Assembly (NCBI RefSeq): GCF_001499995.1
Contig: NZ_LQIU01000002.1
Span: 62,001-126,000 of the forward strand
Length of the DNA: 64,000 nucleotides
Source: Mycobacterium sp. IS-1496
GTDB taxonomy: Bacteria > Actinomycetota > Actinomycetes > Mycobacteriales > Mycobacteriaceae
Direction of reading: 5' to 3'
Part shown: positions 34,805-43,212 of the stretch, piece by piece
Layout of the letters: the number at the start of each line of letters is the position of its first letter
How positions within the stretch are numbered: the stretch's first letter is position 1
Position numbers and translations under genes: made by a program
Notes under the pieces: generated by a model
Told to the model about the DNA's origin: nothing
Seen by the model: the letters and a program-made list of their open reading frames with translations, nothing else
The model's database searches: none

Positions 34805-35923
34805 TTGTCCTACGAGAGCACCGCTGAGCCGATCAAGGTCGGCTATCTGATGGACTTCACGCTGCCGCCGGGTTTCCCCGACGAGTTGATGGCCTCCTTC
34901 ACCCGCTGTTTCGACCTCATCTTCGAGGAGGCCCATCAGCAGGGGCTCATGGATCGGCCGGTGCAGATGATCTACCGCGAGGTGGAGGGTCTGCCGAAGG
35001 GGTCGGTCAAAGCGGTGATCGACGCGTACGCCGAACTCGTCGACGAGGGGTGCCTGGTCGTCTTCGGACCCAACATCACCGACAACTGCGTCCCGATGCG
35101 GGAGGCCATCGAGGAGCGGTTCAAGGTGCCGGCGATCAGTGTCACCGGCACCGATGACTGGTTGGGGGAGTGGACCTTCGCCTTCCCACAGGGGTCGATG
35201 ACCGACGAGCCGATCTTCCTCGTGGACCTGATCGCCAAACGCGGGTTCAAGGACATCGGTGTCCTGGTGGAGCAGAACCTCATCGGCGAGAGCTATGTGA
35301 AGAATCTGCGGCGCGCCGCAGCCCGCCGGGGCATCCGCATCGTCGCGGAGGCCCCGATCGCCCAGACCGCGCAGGACATCAACGGCGCGGTGCGCACCCT
35401 GCACGATGCGAAGGCCGAGGCGATCGTGCACCTCGGATTCGGCTTCGGGATCGTGTTCATCAACCCGGCCCTCGAAAGCGTCGACTGGGACCCGCCGCGG
35501 TTCACCACCACCGCATTCCAGAACGCATGGGTGAACCCGATCATGTGGAACGCGTTCCTGGGTTGGGTCGGGATCGATCAGTACGACGAGGGCAACCCGA
35601 TCGGTCAGGACTTCCTGGACCGCTACGCGCAGAAGTACGACGGCAGCCGTCCCGAATACTGCGTCTCGGTGGTCAACCGGGATGTCGCCGCGACCCTGGT
35701 TCGCGCGTTCACCGACGCGCACCCGCTGAGTCCGCGCGGAGTCAAGGAAGCCCTGGAACGGGTGAAGATGATGCCCGCCGCATCGGGCGCACCGGGAACC
35801 CGCATCTCGTTCGGCAAGTGGACGCGGCGGGCATGGATGGGCGCCGGCTATCTGGTCGCCCGGACGCTCGACCCCGACGGCACCAACTCGCATCTGGTCG
35901 ATCGCTTCGGAGAGGAGGGCTGA
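34805..35923 (+). CDS. Type-1 periplasmic-binding-fold protein (Peripla_BP_6, LivK-like), no signal peptide
   Basis: TTG at 34805 is supported by GGGAGG 6 bp upstream. The 372-residue product starts directly in the first strand (I-K-V-G-Y-L-M-D-F-T). It shows V-F-G-P-N-I-T-D-N-C, F-K-V-P-A-I-S-V-T-G-T-D, and V-L-V-E-Q-N-L-I-G-E-S-Y of branched-chain amino acid binding proteins. No signal peptide, lipobox or Tat motif is present and no permease or ATPase is encoded nearby, so it is probably a cytoplasmic ligand-binding protein. It heads an operon and may bind the pathway substrate or a regulator ligand. Confidence 0.82.
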   Translation: MSYESTAEPIKVGYLMDFTLPPGFPDELMASFTRCFDLIFEEAHQQGLMDRPVQMIYREVEGLPKGSVKAVIDAYAELVDEGCLVVFGPNITDNCVPMREAIEERFKVPAISVTGTDDWLGEWTFAFPQGSMTDEPIFLVDLIAKRGFKDIGVLVEQNLIGESYVKNLRRAAARRGIRIVAEAPIAQTAQDINGAVRTLHDAKAEAIVHLGFGFGIVFINPALESVDWDPPRFTTTAFQNAWVNPIMWNAFLGWVGIDQYDEGNPIGQDFLDRYAQKYDGSRPEYCVSVVNRDVAATLVRAFTDAHPLSPRGVKEALERVKMMPAASGAPGTRISFGKWTRRAWMGAGYLVARTLDPDGTNSHLVDRFGEEG

Positions 35924-35927
35924 GTCG

Positions 35928-37064
35928 ATGGCCACCAAGGACCCGTTGGTCGTGGACGAGCCGACCCGCGCGAAACCCCGGAGCAAGCGGAACTGGGGCG
36001 GGTGGATCGCCTTCCTCGCGCTGGTGGCGTTCCTCAGCTTCTTCGCCCTCTCCTCGCGACGGAATCTCGATCCCCGCATCGCCAATCCCGAGGTCGAAGG
36101 GCGGCCGCGGCCCGTCGAGTTCATCTTCGGCTGGGAAGACTGGATCTACCTGCACGAAGTCGGCACCGTCCTGGCGCTGATCGTACTCATCGTCGTCTTC
36201 ATCGTCGGATGGAAGCGCAACCCGGGCAGTCCGGTGATGCTGATGTTCCTGTGTACGACGCTGATCGTGTGGCAGGACCCGATCATGAACTGGGCGCCGT
36301 TCGCGGTCTACAACCCCGAACTGCTGCACTGGCCGGAGTCGTGGCCGCTGGTGTCGCTGTCCCCGACGGTGGAACCGTTCCTGGTCTTCGGCTACGTGAT
36401 GTTCTACTTCGCCCCGTACTTCCCGTCGGTGTGGATCCTGCGCAAACTGCAGGCCAAGAGGGGGCCCCAGGCGTTCGTCTCCCGTCACCCGCTGGTGAGC
36501 CTCGGACTGCTGGCCCTGGTCATCGGTTTCATCTTCGACGCATGCCTGGAGATCTTCCTCGTGCGCACCGGCATGTACATCTACTCGCAGGTCATCCCGT
36601 TCGGATCGGTGTTCGCCGGAACGACGTTCCAGTTCCCGCTCATCTGGGAGTCGTTCGCCGTCTGCTTCGTGATGGTCCCGGCGGCCATCCTCTGTTACCG
36701 CGACGACACCGGTAAGTCCGTGGCCGAGAAGCTCTCCGCCAGGGCGAAACTCTTCCGATCCAAGCCGGCGCTGGGCACCTTCCTGGTGATGTTCGTGATC
36801 ATCAACGTGTCGTACTTCGCCTACGGTGCGTGGTTCGCGGTGATCAAGGCCAGCGGGGCCGCCACGTCGGTGGCGTGCCCGTGGCCCTATCCGGAGGCCA
36901 AAGTCTATGACCCACAGGGTTATTACGAGAAGGCCGGGGCGGAGGGGCCGTTCTCGGTCGGCATCTGGTCGACGTGGATGAGCGGCCAGCCGGAGGGACG
37001 TCCGGACGTCGAACCCCCGCCACCGGGCGAGGGCGCCTGTGCAGCCGAGAACCAGAATGGCTGA
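35928..37064 (+). CDS. AveC-like (spirocyclase family) integral membrane protein
   Basis: The 378-residue product has about seven membrane helices, a W-Q-D-P-I-M-N-W-A segment and T-T-F-Q-F-P-L-I-W-E-S. These are shared in spirit with the shorter AveC-like protein at 46571-47359 (S-W-I-E-A-P-Y-D-W-A; S-K-F-Q-Y-P-V-Y-D). AveC of Streptomyces avermitilis acts in spiroketal formation or dehydration of avermectin; mycobacterial relatives are uncharacterised. It follows the binding protein with 4 bp and overlaps the downstream SDR by 8 bp, so it is translationally coupled to oxidative enzymes. A membrane enzyme or transporter for a hydrophobic substrate is plausible. Confidence 0.75.
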   Translation: MATKDPLVVDEPTRAKPRSKRNWGGWIAFLALVAFLSFFALSSRRNLDPRIANPEVEGRPRPVEFIFGWEDWIYLHEVGTVLALIVLIVVFIVGWKRNPGSPVMLMFLCTTLIVWQDPIMNWAPFAVYNPELLHWPESWPLVSLSPTVEPFLVFGYVMFYFAPYFPSVWILRKLQAKRGPQAFVSRHPLVSLGLLALVIGFIFDACLEIFLVRTGMYIYSQVIPFGSVFAGTTFQFPLIWESFAVCFVMVPAAILCYRDDTGKSVAEKLSARAKLFRSKPALGTFLVMFVIINVSYFAYGAWFAVIKASGAATSVACPWPYPEAKVYDPQGYYEKAGAEGPFSVGIWSTWMSGQPEGRPDVEPPPPGEGACAAENQNG

Positions 37065-38103
37065 ACCTCGTAGCGGCGATGAGCGCTCGTGCGGGAAGCG
37101 GACGGTCGTCATCACGGGCGCATCGCGTGGGCTCGGATTCGCCTCGGCCGTACGCCTCTATCACGAGGGGTGGCGTGTGGTCGCCGCGATGCGCACACCC
37201 GGTGAGGCCGCCGGGCGACTACGCGAAGCCGCCGGAGCAGCCGAGGACGACGACCGTCTGCTCTGCGTCCAGCTCGATCTCATGGACTCGGCCTCGGTCG
37301 CTGCTGCAGCCAAGACGATAGAAGAGATGGTCGGTGCGCCGTACGCCCTGGTGCACAACGCCGGAATCTCCGCTGCAGGTGTCGTGGAGGAGGCCGATAT
37401 CGACCTGTGGCAGAGGATGTTCGCGACCCACGTGCTGGGTCCGGTCGAGCTGACGAAGGCGTTGCTCCCGTCGATGCGCGCGGCGGGCCGCGGACGGATC
37501 GTGCTGGTGTCGAGTGCGGGCGGAGTGCGGGGCCAACCAGCCATCGCACCGTACTCCGCAGCGAAGGGGGCGCTGGAACGGTGGGGTGAGTCGATGGCAG
37601 GTGAGATCGCGCCGTTCGGTCTCGGAGTGACCGTTCTGGTCACCGGCACCTACGACACCGACATCATCACCGACGCCGGCACCATCGACGACCGGAACTT
37701 CGGCGGACCCTATGCCCGTATCCACGCCACCATGAACACCCGCGGGCGGTTCGCGATGCGGTTGGCACGGCCGCCGGAACGATTCACCGACGGTCTGCTG
37801 AAGGCACTGGAGGATAAGGCATCTTTCCGCAGACGAGCTGTCGGACCCGACGCGTCGATGCTGCTGATGTCCAACCGGGTTCTTCCCGCCGGCGCGATGC
37901 ACCACGTGTCGAGGCTGGCGATGGGGATTCCGCGGCAGGGCGCCATGCGGGACGGTGCCTACCCGCTGACGACCGCCCAGAACGCGATGGTGTTCGCCGC
38001 AAAGGTGCTGCCGCAGCCGATTCTCCTGCGGTTGGCGTCCCTGGCGACGCGGCTGTCGCCGGCCGGACAGGGCGGGCAGGACGGAGGTGAGAAGCATGGG
38101 TGA
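37057..38103 (+). CDS. SDR-family NAD(P)-dependent oxidoreductase
   Basis: The ATG at 37057 gives 348 residues and overlaps the AveC-like gene's stop by 8 bp; a GTG at 37039 is an alternative. G-A-S-R-G-L-G is at 21-27, N-A-G at 101-103, and Y-S-A-A-K gives Tyr166 and Lys170. Longer than the usual ~250 by a C-terminal tail of about 100 residues with basic and hydrophobic stretches. It is in the operon with ALDH and P450, suggesting alcohol oxidation after hydroxylation. Confidence 0.88.
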   Translation: MAEPRSGDERSCGKRTVVITGASRGLGFASAVRLYHEGWRVVAAMRTPGEAAGRLREAAGAAEDDDRLLCVQLDLMDSASVAAAAKTIEEMVGAPYALVHNAGISAAGVVEEADIDLWQRMFATHVLGPVELTKALLPSMRAAGRGRIVLVSSAGGVRGQPAIAPYSAAKGALERWGESMAGEIAPFGLGVTVLVTGTYDTDIITDAGTIDDRNFGGPYARIHATMNTRGRFAMRLARPPERFTDGLLKALEDKASFRRRAVGPDASMLLMSNRVLPAGAMHHVSRLAMGIPRQGAMRDGAYPLTTAQNAMVFAAKVLPQPILLRLASLATRLSPAGQGGQDGGEKHG

Positions 38104-39589
38104 CGCACCGGCGTTCGAGTCGCGGATGTTGATAGACGGCAAACTCGTCGACGGCGAGGCGGGCACCTTCACCAACGTGAACCCGGCGAACGAGGAGGTG
38201 CTCGGCGAGGTCGCCGACGCCTCGACGGCCGATATGCACCGGGCGATCGACGCCGCGCGCCGGGCGTTCGACGAGACCGACTGGTCGACCAACGGTGAAC
38301 TGCGCAAGCGATGCCTGTTGCAGTTGCAGGCGGCCATCGAAAGCGAGGTGGAGGAGCTGCGCGAAGAGCTCATCCTCGAAGTCGGCGCGCCGCGCGCGGT
38401 GACCCACGGACCCCAGTTGGATGCGCCGCTGGAGGACGGGCTGAAGTATCCCGCGAGGCTGATCGACGAATTCCCCTGGGAGACCGACCTCGGAGACAAG
38501 GTCGTCTCCGTCACCGGCGTCGACACCCGACGCGTGGTGTGGCACGAACCGGTCGGGGTGGTCGGCGCCATCGTGCCGTGGAACTTCCCGTTCGAGGTGA
38601 CGATCAACAAACTCGGACAGGCTCTGGCGGCGGGCAACACCGTGATCCTCAAGCCGGCGCCGAACACCCCGTTCAATGCCACGCGGCTGGGACGGCTGAT
38701 CGCCGAGAAGACCGATTTCCCAGCCGGTGTCGTCAACGTGGTCACGGCATCCGATCACTTCGTCGGCGAGGAACTGACGCTCTCACCGAAGGTCGACATG
38801 ATCTCGTTCACCGGGTCGACGACGGTGGGCAAGAGGATCATGGAGAAGGGCGCCGCAACCATGAAGCGGCTGTTCCTCGAACTCGGCGGCAAGTCGGCGA
38901 CCATAGTTCTCGAGGACGCCGACTTCAACACCGCCTGCCTCATCGGTATCGGTCCGCTCATGCATGCCGGCCAAGGATGCGCGGCGCCCACCCGGATGCT
39001 TCTGCCGCGGTCTCGATACGACGAGGGCGTGTCGATCTTGAAGGCCCTCTACGAGAACATCAAGGCCGGCGACCCGCAGGATCCGAGCACGATCTGTGGT
39101 CCGGTCATCTCCGCCGAACAGCAGTCGCGCATCCTCGGTTACATCCGCAAGGGCGTCGACGAGGGCGCCACCATGGTCGTGGGAAGCACCGAGCCACCGG
39201 TGGAGTTCGACAAGGGATTCTGGGTGAGCCCGACACTTTTCACCGACGTCGACAACACGATGACGATCGCCCGAGAGGAGATCTTCGGCCCCGTGCTCGC
39301 CGTCATCGCCTACGAGGACGAAGAGGACGCGATCCGGATCGCCAACGACAGCGTGTACGGCCTGGCGGGCAATGTGATGTCCGGCTCGCTCGACCGTTCA
39401 CTCGCCGTCGCCCGCCGGTTGCGCGCCGGCTTCATCGGGCTCAACGGCACCGCGGGTTACGGCGCGGACACTACGTTCGGTGGATACAAGCACAGCGGTG
39501 TCGGTCGGCAGAACGGGATCGTGGGATTGAGCCAGTACACCGAAGTCAAATCGGTCGCCTACCCGGCCGGCAGCTCGAAGGAGCAATGA
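38096..39589 (+). CDS. NAD(P)-dependent aldehyde dehydrogenase
   Basis: ATG at 38096 (behind GGAGG) gives 497 residues. The cofactor-binding P-W-N-F-P-F-E-V-T and F-T-G-S-T-T-V-G-K motifs, catalytic Glu262 in L-E-L-G-G-K-S and catalytic Cys295 in A-G-Q-G-C-A-A-P-T are all present, as is the C-terminal F-G-G-Y-K-H-S-G-V-G. It oxidises an aldehyde to a carboxylic acid, presumably the product of the neighbouring P450/SDR steps. It overlaps the preceding SDR by 8 bp and the next P450 by 1 bp. Confidence 0.93.
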   Translation: MGDAPAFESRMLIDGKLVDGEAGTFTNVNPANEEVLGEVADASTADMHRAIDAARRAFDETDWSTNGELRKRCLLQLQAAIESEVEELREELILEVGAPRAVTHGPQLDAPLEDGLKYPARLIDEFPWETDLGDKVVSVTGVDTRRVVWHEPVGVVGAIVPWNFPFEVTINKLGQALAAGNTVILKPAPNTPFNATRLGRLIAEKTDFPAGVVNVVTASDHFVGEELTLSPKVDMISFTGSTTVGKRIMEKGAATMKRLFLELGGKSATIVLEDADFNTACLIGIGPLMHAGQGCAAPTRMLLPRSRYDEGVSILKALYENIKAGDPQDPSTICGPVISAEQQSRILGYIRKGVDEGATMVVGSTEPPVEFDKGFWVSPTLFTDVDNTMTIAREEIFGPVLAVIAYEDEEDAIRIANDSVYGLAGNVMSGSLDRSLAVARRLRAGFIGLNGTAGYGADTTFGGYKHSGVGRQNGIVGLSQYTEVKSVAYPAGSSKEQ

Positions 39590-40806
39590 TGGAACAGCTT
39601 TTCGACGACCTCGACGACTTCGGGGCGTTCGACGACGCGATCTCCGGAGACGTCCGTGATCCCTACACCGAGCTGGCGCGACTGCGGCGGGAAGAACCGG
39701 TGCAGCGCCTGGAGACCTCCGGGATGCTGCCGCACGAGAAGTCGCTGCCGATGTTCATCGTCTACCGGCACGAGGACGTCCAGCAGATGCTGCGCGACAA
39801 CGAGACCTTCTCGTCGCGAGGTGTGATCGACGCGTTCGGACCGGTACTCGGCCAAGGCGTGATGCTCGGGATGGACGAGCCGATCCACGGCAGGCTGCGC
39901 TCGCTGGTGTCGAAGGCGTTCTCCCAGAAGGCGTTGGCCAAATGGGAGGACGAACTCGTCGGCCGCGTGGGCAATTCGCTGATCGACGAATTCGCGCCCA
40001 ACGGCAAGGCCGATCTGGTCAAGGAGTTCACGTTCGACTATCCGAGCCAGATCATCGCGGGACTGCTGGGACTGCCGCAGGAGGACTATCCGCAGTTCCA
40101 GCGCTGGTCGATCTCGCTGCTGAGCTGGATCATGAACCCCGAACGCGGATTGGCCGCATCGGCCGCGTTGTGCGACTACTTCGCGCCGATTCTGCAGGCG
40201 CGCCGCGCGGAGCCGAAAGACGACCTGATCAGCCGGCTCGCCGAAGCGGAGATCGACGGGGAGAAGCTCGCGGACGAGGAGATCTACTCGTTCCTGCGGC
40301 TGTTGCTGCCCGCGGGTGTGGAGACGACGTACCGATCGCTGGGCAGCCTCCTGTTCGGGTTGTTGTCGAATCCCGGGCAGCTCGACGCCATCCGTGAAGA
40401 CCGGTCGCTGCTTGCCCAGGCCATCGAGGAGGGCGTGCGGTGGGAGCCGCCCCTGCTGACCATCACCCGTGTCGCAACGCGTGACACCGAACTCGGCGGG
40501 GTGCAGATACCCGCCGGGGCGACGGTGATGCCGATGCTGGGTTCTGCCAACCGTCAGGAGGAGCGCTATCCGGACCCCGACACGTTCGACATCTTCCGGC
40601 AGGCGAAAGCGAATCTCGGGTGGGGACACGGCGTCCACGTGTGCCTCGGGATGCATCTCGCCCGCCTCGAGATGCGCACCGCGGTGAACCTCCTGCTGGA
40701 TCGCCTGCCGAACCTTCGGCTGGATCCCGACGGCGGCGATCCGCACATCCGGGGCCAGGTGTTCCGGTCACCGACCTCGTTGCCGGTGCTGTTCGATCCG
40801 GCCTAG
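39589..40806 (+). CDS. Cytochrome P450
   Basis: ATG at 39589 has better spacing from AAGGAG than the adjacent ATG at 39586. The 405-residue product has I-helix L-P-A-G-V-E-T-T, heme loop G-W-G-H-G-V-H-V-C-L-G-M-H-L-A-R with Cys at 352, and an E-E-G-V-R-W ExxR-like helix. It differs from the other P450s in this cluster in the P-A-G-V-E-T-T I-helix. It is translationally coupled to the ALDH, and likely supplies a hydroxylation or C-C cleavage step. Confidence 0.92.
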   Translation: MEQLFDDLDDFGAFDDAISGDVRDPYTELARLRREEPVQRLETSGMLPHEKSLPMFIVYRHEDVQQMLRDNETFSSRGVIDAFGPVLGQGVMLGMDEPIHGRLRSLVSKAFSQKALAKWEDELVGRVGNSLIDEFAPNGKADLVKEFTFDYPSQIIAGLLGLPQEDYPQFQRWSISLLSWIMNPERGLAASAALCDYFAPILQARRAEPKDDLISRLAEAEIDGEKLADEEIYSFLRLLLPAGVETTYRSLGSLLFGLLSNPGQLDAIREDRSLLAQAIEEGVRWEPPLLTITRVATRDTELGGVQIPAGATVMPMLGSANRQEERYPDPDTFDIFRQAKANLGWGHGVHVCLGMHLARLEMRTAVNLLLDRLPNLRLDPDGGDPHIRGQVFRSPTSLPVLFDPA

Positions 40807-40877
40807 GGGAGACCTGTGGCGCGTTCCACCGTGTGTTCGACAACAGCCGGGGTGCCGATACCCCGCGAGGAGGCGTG

Positions 40878-42155
40878 ATGAGCGATTTCGAGACGGTCGA
40901 CTACTTCACCGACATGTCCCTGATCCCCGACCCGTATCCCTACTTCGACTACCTGCGGGCCAAATGCCCGGTGCAGCGGGCCACTCCGTACGGGGTGATG
41001 GCGGTGACCGGCCACCAGGAGGCATTGGCCGCATACAAGGACCCCGCGATGTCCTCGTGTGTCGCCGTGGCGGGCCCGTTCCCGCCGCTGCCCTTCACAC
41101 CCGAGGGCGACGACATCAGCGCCCAGATCGAAGAGCACCGCGCCACCATTCCGATGGCTGAGCACATCGTCACGATGGATGCCGAGGCGCACCAGAAGAC
41201 ACGGGGGCTCCTGAGCAAGCTCATCACCCCGAAGCGACTCAGCGAGAACGAAGAATTCATGTGGCGCCTCGTCGATCAGCAACTCGACAAGATCGTCGAC
41301 CGCGGATCCTGCGAATTCATGGAGGAATTCGCCAAACCCCTTGCGCTGCTGGTCATCGCCGACCTGCTTGGTGTGCCGGCCGAAGATCACCAAGAGTTCA
41401 AGCAAATGATGGGCGCCGAGCCACTCGGGGAGGTCGATGGCAACAGCGGCGAAACCGTCGCGCACAATCCGCTCGCCTGGCTTGACGAGAAGTTCACGTC
41501 CTACATCAGCGATCGACGACGGCACCCACGTGCGGATGTGCTGACGGAGCTCGCCGCAGCAACGTATCCCGACGGGTCGGTACCCGAGGTCGACGAGGTC
41601 GTCAAACTTGCCACGTTCCTGTTCGCCGCCGGTACCGACACGACAACCAAGCTGGTCAGCACCGCGGTGCGTACCCTCGGAGAGCGCCCGGATATTCAGG
41701 AGTCACTGCGAGGTGACCGCGCCCGGATTCCGGCTTTCCTCGAGGAGTGCCTCCGAATGGAAAGCCCCGTCAAGAGTCATTTCCGGCTGGCGCGGACCTC
41801 GACGAGGATCGGTGACCATCAGATTCCCGCCGGCACGATCCTCATGATGCTTCCCGGCGCGAGTAACCGCGATCCGCGAAAGTTCGAGGACCCGCACGAG
41901 TTCAAGCACGACCGAAGCAACGTGCGCGAACACGTGGCGTTCGGACGAGGGCCACACTCGTGCCCAGGGTCACCACTGGCCCGTGCCGAGGCCCGGATAG
42001 CCGTCAATCGGATCTTGGATCGGATGGCAGACATCCGCATCTCCGAGGAGATGCACGGACCATCCGAGAGCCGAAAGTACGATTACGAGCCGACATTCAT
42101 CATGCGCGGCCTCACGGCACTTCACGTGGAGTACAACGCGCTGCCTGACGATTGA
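40878..42155 (+). CDS. Cytochrome P450
   Basis: ATG at 40878 follows GAGGAGG. The 425-residue product has I-helix F-A-A-G-T-D-T-T-T-K and heme loop F-G-R-G-P-H-S-C-P-G-S-P-L-A-R-A-E with Cys at 362. The C-P-G after the heme Cys (instead of the common C-L-G or C-I-G) is as in several terpenoid/bicyclic-substrate P450s. It lies 71 bp after the previous P450, probably in the same transcript. It is not closely related to the other four P450s of the window. Confidence 0.92.
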   Translation: MSDFETVDYFTDMSLIPDPYPYFDYLRAKCPVQRATPYGVMAVTGHQEALAAYKDPAMSSCVAVAGPFPPLPFTPEGDDISAQIEEHRATIPMAEHIVTMDAEAHQKTRGLLSKLITPKRLSENEEFMWRLVDQQLDKIVDRGSCEFMEEFAKPLALLVIADLLGVPAEDHQEFKQMMGAEPLGEVDGNSGETVAHNPLAWLDEKFTSYISDRRRHPRADVLTELAAATYPDGSVPEVDEVVKLATFLFAAGTDTTTKLVSTAVRTLGERPDIQESLRGDRARIPAFLEECLRMESPVKSHFRLARTSTRIGDHQIPAGTILMMLPGASNRDPRKFEDPHEFKHDRSNVREHVAFGRGPHSCPGSPLARAEARIAVNRILDRMADIRISEEMHGPSESRKYDYEPTFIMRGLTALHVEYNALPDD

Positions 42156-42193
42156 GCCGAAAGTGCCGTGTTCATTCCTTCTGAGAGAAAGCA

Positions 42194-42316
42194 ATGAAGC
42201 GTCTGAACGGAATGGACGCCCTCTTGCTCTACAGCGAAACGGTCGAGGACGTCTCCGAGGCCACCGACGCTCTCCTGGAGGCATTCGACGAAATGCGTTG
42301 CATCGCAGGGGAGTAG
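42194..42316 (+). pseudogene. Wax ester synthase/diacylglycerol acyltransferase remnant with internal deletion
   Basis: A 40-codon frame begins M-K-R-L-N-G-M-D-A-L-L-L-Y-S-E-T, the signature start of mycobacterial WS/DGAT (PapA-like) acyltransferases. It then jumps to V-S-E-A-T-D-A-L-L-E-A-F-D-E-M-R-C, which resembles the C-terminal helix of the same family. The ~430 intervening codons, including the HHxxxDG active site, are absent, yet the junction stays in frame. An RBS-like AGAGAAAG precedes the ATG. Possibly a relic of a lost gene; unlikely to be an active enzyme. Confidence 0.6.
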
Positions 42317-42322
42317 CAATGA

Positions 42323-43126
42323 TCATCCGAGTACGGGAAGGCGCCGTTCCTCGGCGAGTTCGTCCAGCGCGTTCTGCATGACCGATCGGACGTGGGCGTC
42401 GACCTCGGCGATGTCCGGGTCATCGCCGAACCGGGTGGCGACGTCGATAGGGGGAAGCACTCGGGTGACGATCTTCGTCGGCAGCGGGAGATTGACCGGA
42501 ACGACGACGCTGAACCCGAACGGAAACCCCACGGAGATCGGGAGTATGTCGGAGCGGAACCGCTCGAGTCCGAGGCGTTTCGCGAGCCAGGTGCCGCGGG
42601 TGAGGAACAGTTGACTCTGCTGACCACCGATCGACACCACCGGGACGATGGGCGCGCCCGCCGCCAACGCGGTGGCGACGTAGCCGGTGCGGCCGTTGAA
42701 GTCGATGACGTTCGCGCGCCGGGTCGGCCGATAGGCGTCGTAGACACCGCCGGGGAAGACCAACACGACTGCGCCTGCCTTCATGGCCTCTGTGGCGACC
42801 GCCCGGTGGGCGGGTACGAGTCCGATGCGCGACACCCAGTCGCCGATGGGGCCGGTGAACAACGCGTCATGCCCCAACGTGAGCACCGGTCGGTCGTAAC
42901 CGAACCGGTCGTAGAACGCGCTGCTGAACGTGACGGTGTCGAGCGTGAGGATGCCACCCGAGTGGTTCGACACGGTCAGCGCGCCACCGGTTTCCGGGAA
43001 GGACTCCATGCCGCGTACCTCCCAGCGGAACCAATGCCTGCCGACAGGGCGGGCGGCCTCGATCAGCTTGCGGGTCGCAGCCGGATCCCAGCGAGAAGGG
43101 TCGTATCGGTTCGTGGCGCCGTCCAT
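42323..43126 (-). CDS. Lysophospholipid/MGAT-like acyltransferase (PlsC superfamily)
   Basis: The 267-residue product has N-H-S-G-G-I-L-T-L-D near residue 54, in place of the usual N-H-x4-D block, and V-F-P-G-G-V-Y-D-A for the FPEG motif; both are typical of the LPLAT_MGAT-like branch. No predicted signal peptide. Such enzymes acylate glycerophosphate or other hydroxyls. Upstream, an AACAAGTATTTGGT site lies 42 bp from the start, tying it to the cluster regulon. It converges on the WS/DGAT remnant, with 6 bp between their ends. Confidence 0.83.
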   Translation of the reverse strand: MDGATNRYDPSRWDPAATRKLIEAARPVGRHWFRWEVRGMESFPETGGALTVSNHSGGILTLDTVTFSSAFYDRFGYDRPVLTLGHDALFTGPIGDWVSRIGLVPAHRAVATEAMKAGAVVLVFPGGVYDAYRPTRRANVIDFNGRTGYVATALAAGAPIVPVVSIGGQQSQLFLTRGTWLAKRLGLERFRSDILPISVGFPFGFSVVVPVNLPLPTKIVTRVLPPIDVATRFGDDPDIAEVDAHVRSVMQNALDELAEERRLPVLG

Positions 43127-43167
43127 CGAGCGAGTCCTTCAGTCGATTGCGCGCCATGCTACATCAG

Positions 43168-43181
43168 AACAAGTATTTGGT
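43168..43181 (+). promoter_or_regulatory. Putative tandem-TetR operator, strong copy 3
   Basis: AACAAGTATTTGGT matches the consensus AACAAATATTTGGT in 13 of 14 positions. It lies 42 bp upstream of the acyltransferase start on the minus strand. Confidence 0.62.
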
Positions 43182-43212
43182 TTTAGCGTCGGTGGACGGT
43201 GCGAGGTCCCCG

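Noticed and set aside
34772..37115. Long antisense frames (450 and 457 codons) opposite the binding-protein and AveC-like genes
   Set aside because: The residue composition is rich in Arg, Gly, Asp and His with no fold, while the plus-strand frames are clear families with RBS and overlaps.
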